Origin: Cymodocea nodosa
Lineage: Eukaryota > Streptophyta > Magnoliopsida > Alismatales > Cymodoceaceae
Reading direction: 5' to 3'
Assembly: GCA_036874045.1 (NCBI GenBank)
Contig: CM072335.1
Span: 4,174,001 to 4,238,000 of the forward strand
DNA: 64,000 bases
In this document: positions 58,059-64,000 of the stretch, in pieces
Layout of the letters: every line of letters begins with the position of its first letter
Numbering within the stretch: position 1 is the first letter of the stretch
Made by a program: the position numbers and the translations under genes
The notes under the pieces: model-generated
Seen by the model: the letters and a program-made list of their open reading frames with translations, nothing else
What the model was told of the DNA's origin: nothing
Databases searched by the model: none

Positions 58059-61000
58059 TTATGACGATGGTTGCCGCTTGTGGCCAACCCGTCTCAGAAA
58101 ATAATGCCGCAATCGCTGGCTCAACACACCGAGCTTTTCAAATTTCTCACGCTCCTTCTTCTTCTTCTTCTTCTTGGATGCTGAGGAAGATTTCTTCTTC
58201 TCCCTTGAGTGGTTACAGGATTTTCTCTGTATCTTTCTCAATGGCGTAGCTAGCGCCCAGAGTGTGGCCTGTCCAAGTATCATCCAAAGATATATTCTTT
58301 CAGAAAAGCTACTCACGTTATAGAAAATGATTCACCTAGTTGCACTAGAATAGCATGTGCCAAGTGAAGACCTACTTCGTAATTATGGAAACCTACAGTA
58401 AAAAAACTTTACCCATCACCTTCTTAGAGGTGAACCAGAAAGCTAATAAAACTGCATGATTTACCAATAACAAAGAATGATATGGTATGAAAGTGGCAAC
58501 TGTGACGATTGCTGAGCTAAACCAGCAGCAAAAATTGATGAAGACGTGCAAGCAGGAGTGCAAGTGCAACCTACGCATGAATACAAAGGAGGAGGGTGAG
58601 GGAGACCTGTTGTCGGTTATTAGTTGTGCATTCTGATGAAGTGGGCTCCTCGCTCCCACCCAGCGAGGAGCATCTTCCCCAACTCTCTCGATTCGAGCTT
58701 GAATATGAACAGCAGTCCTCGTTCTGTCCATCTTTGTCCTGCAAAATGAACCAGTTAGACCCGGTGAAATCAATCATCCTGGCCAAAATGATGACAAAAC
58801 AAACAGCTAGACGGATAGGAAAATGAAGCACCTCCACATGGTACGTATTATTCCTTTTGATATGATGATCATAAACACAAATCAACATCATCATTTCCAA
58901 ATAATAACAAATTAACTGTCATCTGTTGATACAGCTGGGTACATCATATGCCAAAAACACAAGAACAAAAAAATGCAAACGTTCTCCAAAACTACAGCAA
59001 AGACATGCTAATTTTTTGTGCATTGAAACGTTGATGTTCATAATCAATTCAAACAAAAGAATGGTACCTTTTTAAGAAGCAACCAAAAGAAATATATTGA
59101 AATCAGGGAAACTAGTAGGAGGGCTATAAAAGCAAAAGAACAAAAGAAGACAAATAAGTAAAGAAAACCTGAATTCCAGGACAGAAATCACACACACAAG
59201 AGACAACGAAGCTACGGCAAGACACAACCCAAGACAACACTGGAATGTCATCTATGACCTCTGCCACCCTCCAACTTCTCGACACACTTGAATACCACAG
59301 ATCTGAAGTGATTCTCATCATGGGACAAGTCTTGAAAATTTCTATTGTTTCTCTCCACAGATATGAATGATAACATTAATAAATATAATCTAAATCTAGA
59401 ATAGTTATCAGATGTATTTCACAAAGCTTTCCAGCAGCAACATCAGAACAGACTTATTTTGGTCCTTATTTTTTTAGACAAAAGACGTGAGCTTCTCTAT
59501 ATGATAGCTAAAAGGCAATAAGTCCTGCAATGCATCATCTTGCATCAAACAGAATAACTGCCGCTAAAGCCAGTGTATATGGCAATTTGAGGGTTTAAGA
59601 TGATGAAAAGGCATATGCTTCATCCAAGATAACTTACTGTCCTTTTTATGCTTGAATAATGTTCACAAATTTATATGGATCTTTGTTCTGCCTTCTTTAA
59701 AAACAAAAAAAAATCCAAATTTCGAATTACGATGACAGCCACATTTTGATGCAGCTTGAGATTTATGTATCTTTCTTACAGAAGTCAAGTCCTTGCATGT
59801 AAAAGAAGTATAAGTGCTCTTGCATGTTAGCAGCTAATACATATAGACCATAGCAAAAGATCAAATCATGAGATCTTATCTCCATTATTTTCAACAAATT
59901 CTTCAAAAACTTTATCTTACTTCTTAACCAATGAAGTAATCCTGTTAAAAATGAGAAAGTAGAATATAGCTTATCACTTCATAGCATATTGACGGTACTT
60001 TGTAATACCCTCATCCACCTAAAGTAACAGCTCTAATTTTCCCAACTTATACTATTGATACTATGAATGTTCGTGACGATTTCTGGATTGCTAACCAATA
60101 TGTACCATACATGAAAAAAAAGTGGAATCCCTTGATAATTTCTAATTAATGTGTCCATAGACATGGATTATTTATGGCTATCATACGTATCTTCTGGTTG
60201 TGCCAAGTCAAATCTGCTCCACTAGACCAGAATATTATTTAAATCTCAACCATTTCACAAATATTTAGTCACCTAAAGTGAAGTTGAGAATTTGGCAGTC
60301 TAACTTGGTCAGAGAAATACATGCATGTGATGGCAAGAGCTAACTAGTGGAATACTAATAGAGTGATGAATCACCTCGACATGAAATTCCTCTCCTTCAC
60401 TTTCAACCATTTCACAAATGATTTTATCTTGATCAAAGCCGGCATCCTGCATAATGACAGACAAGATTTCATAAAATGCTCAAATACCAGAAAGAAGAGA
60501 TTGCAATATGTAAAGACTTACGTCCTTGTTCATAGCTGCTGTCTTATACTCATAAAGCAAATCAATCACTGATTTTGGGGTTGGACCTAAATATAAGTGA
60601 GTGAAGTGAAATTTTTCAAGAGGCCATTGAACCATAATGAATTTGAAAAGTCTCCAAAACACAACAGATAACAGGAAATACAGACCTTTTGGGAAGCCAA
60701 AAGCTGAAGATGAACTTGATGCATCAGTGCTGTCTGCCTGAAGGCCAGTAATAATCTCATACAATAAGCTCTGAATAAAAAGGAATAATTTATCAGAAGA
60801 TAATTATATTATTTCCTTTTTCTGGAACTCTAATATCTAAAAACAAGTAGAGTATAAATATATTTAGCCGTTAGGCCCTAAATGTTGAGTATGTTGTTGA
60901 TAGGTAGATTACTTCTTCATAACTTGTACAAATAAACGGGAATTCATACTCAAAAATTTTCCACCAGTACTTAAACATAAAGATAAGAAAAGCACCTCTT

Positions 61001-63947
61001 CAGATCCGACTCCAATCTTACGATCACCCAGATCATAGTATTTATTCAGTTTAGTTGGCAGCACTGAGGAAGTCTGTGGAGGATGAAGGACATTGTAGAA
61101 GAAGATAGACACAGAGTCGTAATAAAATTGTGGCCTTGGAGAATTGTGATTGCCACAAAATTTAATGATATTCTTGTCACCCTAAATAAATAGTAAAAAC
61201 ATCCAAAACTCAAATTTTACCTTATATGGAATGTATGATACAATGCTTGCAGTGAAGTAAATAAATATAGCAAATTAAACATCAATGCCAGAGGAAATTT
61301 AAAAAATGTCAAGACATTATTTTCATAATAGCAAAGATTATCATTACCGAGTATGACTTGTAAATTATATCTGAATGACGAGGAAGAATAAATACATCCT
61401 CGCTTGCATGTCCAAACAAAGCTGGGATATAAGTTTTCGGTGCAAACTGAGCATATAAATAAGAGACAGTCAAAACATGCAGATGAAAGAAAGACACAAT
61501 CTACAAGTCAAATATGTCTCACCTAAAAAACAGGATATAAGCCCAAGCAATTCAACTCTATCATCTAACAATTCCGTTTTTAATTCTTCTATGCATGCAT
61601 AAAACAATAATTTGTAATAAGAGTAGACGAACCTGTATGATATTAAGGTCCATAATGTCAAACTTTGCTCTTTTTTGAATGATGCGTCGCATGTACTGAA
61701 GGCCCATTTTGACCTACAGAATTGAAAACTTTATCAGTCCAAAAAACTGCAAAACTATTTTCCAATATTTTTGAAAAATAATGAAACTAATTGTTGATCT
61801 TGTGATGAAGGAAAAAGGTATTAATTGTTTTTGTCTAAATGGTCCATAAATGCTAAATTTCTAGTAGAACATAGGATTTCAAATTGTGAACAGTAAATAA
61901 AGGTAATCTCCCTGGAATTAGTACTCCATAAAAAGTGAAAATCTCAACGTTCTTACCCAACTCAGACAAAAGCTATATGGTGATTAAAAATTAAGTTATG
62001 ATTCTGTGTAGATAGAAGGGAACAAGAAAGGTTATGATTCTAATAGAATAGTTCCATATTGATGTAAAGAAAATAGGAAAGACAACTGAGAGTAGGGTTT
62101 TTCTTTTTCATATGATATTTTATCTACATTGTCAGAATTCAGAACAGCATGGCCCTGAAGTCATTACAAGCATATTCTGCCTTGACTTCATTAAGGATTA
62201 GATGATGGAAAAGAATCAAACTCAAGAAGACAGTATAATAAGGTTGATTGAGTCCCAAGCATGAAAAAGCATGGGATCACAAACAAAGACTAGGCATGCT
62301 GCGGACCAAAAAGCAATGAAATGACAAGAAAATAATAATATGAAGAGCATACTGTGAATTTGGGAAGTCGGATTTTGTAGACATCTGCAAACTCCATCAT
62401 AAGATCATACAAGCTGGAGAACGCACTATCCAAAACCATCCCTGCAATTGAGGGGTCTTCTACTGCATATAGGAGGCTGTATTGTAGAATACAGCATATA
62501 ACCATTGGGGAAAATGATGCAACATAAGCATCAGAAGAAATAACTGCCATGAAACCATAGTACAGTTACAATAAAAATAAGGGCATTAAGGCTTTTATAC
62601 CTTGTGACTGCACCCATGGACCTTCCCCAGAGTCCAATGCATGAGATATTTTCATTAGTCCGCAAATAGGACACAACAGCTTTAAGATCATCCTTCTAGT
62701 AGACACAACAACAGTTCCAATAAGTTTCTTTAAGATTGATGGTCCCTAAAATTGTCTAAACCCAAAGAAAGGAAAGAAATGGACATACCTCATGCCATCC
62801 AAGGCTGACGTAATCACCATCAGATAAGCCTGAGCCAGAGAAATCCAGAGTAAAGACAGTAATATTAGAGGGTAGTAAGATGACAGCCACCTCATTAGCA
62901 TCTGCTCTGCATCCACTGTATTTGTCCAAATAAACCCTCCTTAGATTCCATACTGTCATTTCTATAGGGTAGTAGATGAATAAGCATATTATTTGAAAGG
63001 AGAAAGATCCTTTTTATGTAGCAGATATGCATGTCTAACAACCATAGGTGTCAAACTTAGATGGAATTACATGGGACAGATGTAACAATAGAGAGGGGAT
63101 ATAGATAGAATTACATGGGACAATTGATGGTACAACAATATGGAAGGGCGGTGGGATCAAAATGTGCAGTAGAAGTGAGATCAAGTAAGCAGTGTAAGTA
63201 GTGGATCAGATTGGTGGCAACGATAAAAGGAGGATTAAACCCTAAGCTCTATTTTCATGTTGACTCTATGGAAAAATGCTCATTCATCAATGCTAAGAGA
63301 GGAATTACATATTTATAGGGTATTTAGTTAGGTCGATATCAAATAACTCATACTACTCAGATAAAAACATAATATATCACTAATAATAATTACGTATCAA
63401 GGCATTCTTGCACACTTACAATGTATCTCTACACAGAAGTATGGTAATAATTCCCCTTCATACTTTATAGCAACCTAAATAATTCCTTCTTCTACATTAT
63501 TACAAAAGGATTTCCTAGTTCATCAAGAAGAAGTCCCTTATGTGCTCATCCCCCCTACATAGTTTCCATGAAAATTTCTTAACCAGATATTATAATAGTT
63601 ATCTGTTCTGCAGAGGCAATTCATACACACATGTAGCACAGTACATGCATGGAGTTTGGTCACTAAAAAAACGTGGACAATTTCAAATGTGATACACAAA
63701 TCATACAAGAGTAATCTTTTGATAACCTCCATTAAGTCATCGGGATGTTGACAAAATAAATATAATGTAAATACAAAATGCTGTTTTCCTTGTGGAAAAG
63801 GAATAAAAATGAAAGCATAAGAGTTTTAAGGATCATCACTGGCCTATTCCCATGGCAGTAAATGACACATGGAAGAGGACTACTCTCTGGAAAGGTTGCA
63901 GGAACATAGTGACTGCACTGCAATGTATGACCTCTTCCATTTGTTAG
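58059..63947 (-). CDS. Alpha/beta hydrolase (S33-like), 5' end beyond window
   Basis: A plant alpha/beta-hydrolase family of unknown substrate. Exons, minus strand: 63947-63844, 62915-62789, 62695-62601, 62476-62353, 61713-61633, 61446-61348, 61181-60996, 60770-60686, 60586-60522, 60446-60375, 58738-58607, 58268-58059; all phases agree, giving 459 residues here. About 45 N-terminal residues are probably missing. Landmarks: CVIYCHGN (oxyanion HG), SGCRADANEVAVILLPSN, TLDFSGSGLSDGDY, GLWGRSMGAV with nucleophile Ser at 62620-62618, LDSAFSSLYDLM, HASEDVFI (probable acid Asp), KFCGNHNSPRPQFYY (probable His). The C-terminus ends in a Lys/Arg-rich tail (SKKKKKKEREKFEKL, LRRVGHKRQPSS), which might be a nuclear or nucleic-acid signal. 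The last two exon boundaries are less certain. The intron between 63844 and 62915 starts with GC. Confidence 0.9.
63246..63420 (-). mobile_element. LTR and decayed PBS in the first visible hydrolase intron
   Basis: Minus strand: starts TGTAAGTGTGCAAG (63420), contains a TATA-like CCCTATAAATATG, ends TCAACA (63258), followed by TGAAAATAGAGCTTAGGG, an 8-of-12 match to the PBS TGGTATCAGAGC with a common leader start. Length 163 bp. No coding part or second LTR recognised, so a 5' fragment of a Copia-like element in the sense of the host gene. Confidence 0.55.
63842..63845 (-). other. GC donor splice site (AG|GC)
   Basis: The Ser codon of the conserved HGNSGC motif is split AG|T. After GGGAATAG the intron starts GCCAGTGATG; the next exon starts T-GGA-TGC after an ordinary AG. 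Using the nearest GT (GCCA|GTGATG) would shift the frame. Confidence 0.8.
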
Positions 63948-64000
63948 CTGTTAAATTCAACAAGATTGTATGTAGTCAAAGATATGAAAACTTGTTGTCT

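Noticed and set aside
58571-58900. Minus-strand frame of 109 codons taken as a separate small gene
   Set aside because: Its central part is the hydrolase exon 58738-58607; the rest is intron.
1-64000. CRISPR arrays, bacterial operons, organellar inserts
   Set aside because: No regularly spaced identical repeats and no prokaryote-like gene packing; everything recognised is plant nuclear or retroelement.

Overview
This is a plant nuclear genome segment. Its genes are split by many introns, there are no operons, and the introns carry Copia, Gypsy, L1-type LINE and RTE debris. The gene families (PA200, MYB80, PHL7 and a plant alpha/beta hydrolase) are land-plant families. AT-rich, repeat-loaded introns beside a GC-rich MYB coding region make me lean towards a non-grass monocot, but that is only an impression.

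Left two thirds (1-46,961). The plus strand carries the 3' half of a proteasome activator PA200 (BLM10/PSME4) gene. I placed 14 exons, 8,321-46,961, whose splice phases all agree. They encode 811 residues ending in Tyr-Phe-Ala. The gene is inflated by introns of 15.3 kb, 12.8 kb, 3.6 kb and 3.1 kb, and by at least 8.3 kb upstream. These hold nested retroelements, nearly all antisense to PA200: a Gypsy pol relic, Copia copies (one with both LTRs, PBS and PPT), several L1-type LINEs (one with a 5' inversion), two RTE relics, two long LTRs with internal repeat arrays, and a 1.5-kb non-autonomous LTR element with a target-site duplication.

Middle (47,155-48,372, minus). A complete three-exon R2R3-MYB gene of the tapetal regulator MYB80 type lies tail-to-tail with PA200, with 193 bp between stop codons. 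About 4.5 kb of mostly non-coding DNA with microsatellites separates its start codon from that of the next gene.

Right (51.2-64 kb). A complete six-exon MYB-CC (GARP) gene of the PHL7 type lies on the plus strand. It appears to have an intron in its 5' leader and carries a dead hAT transposase in its last intron. It converges on an alpha/beta hydrolase gene on the minus strand, of which 12 exons are visible and the 5' end lies beyond the window. One intron of that gene starts with GC instead of GT.

The four genes do not form an obvious pathway: protein turnover, tapetum/pollen development, a GARP-type regulator and an uncharacterised hydrolase. I found no CRISPR array, rRNA, tRNA or organellar insert. 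Nothing here is clearly a new biological system; the most informative structures are the retroelement rearrangements inside PA200.
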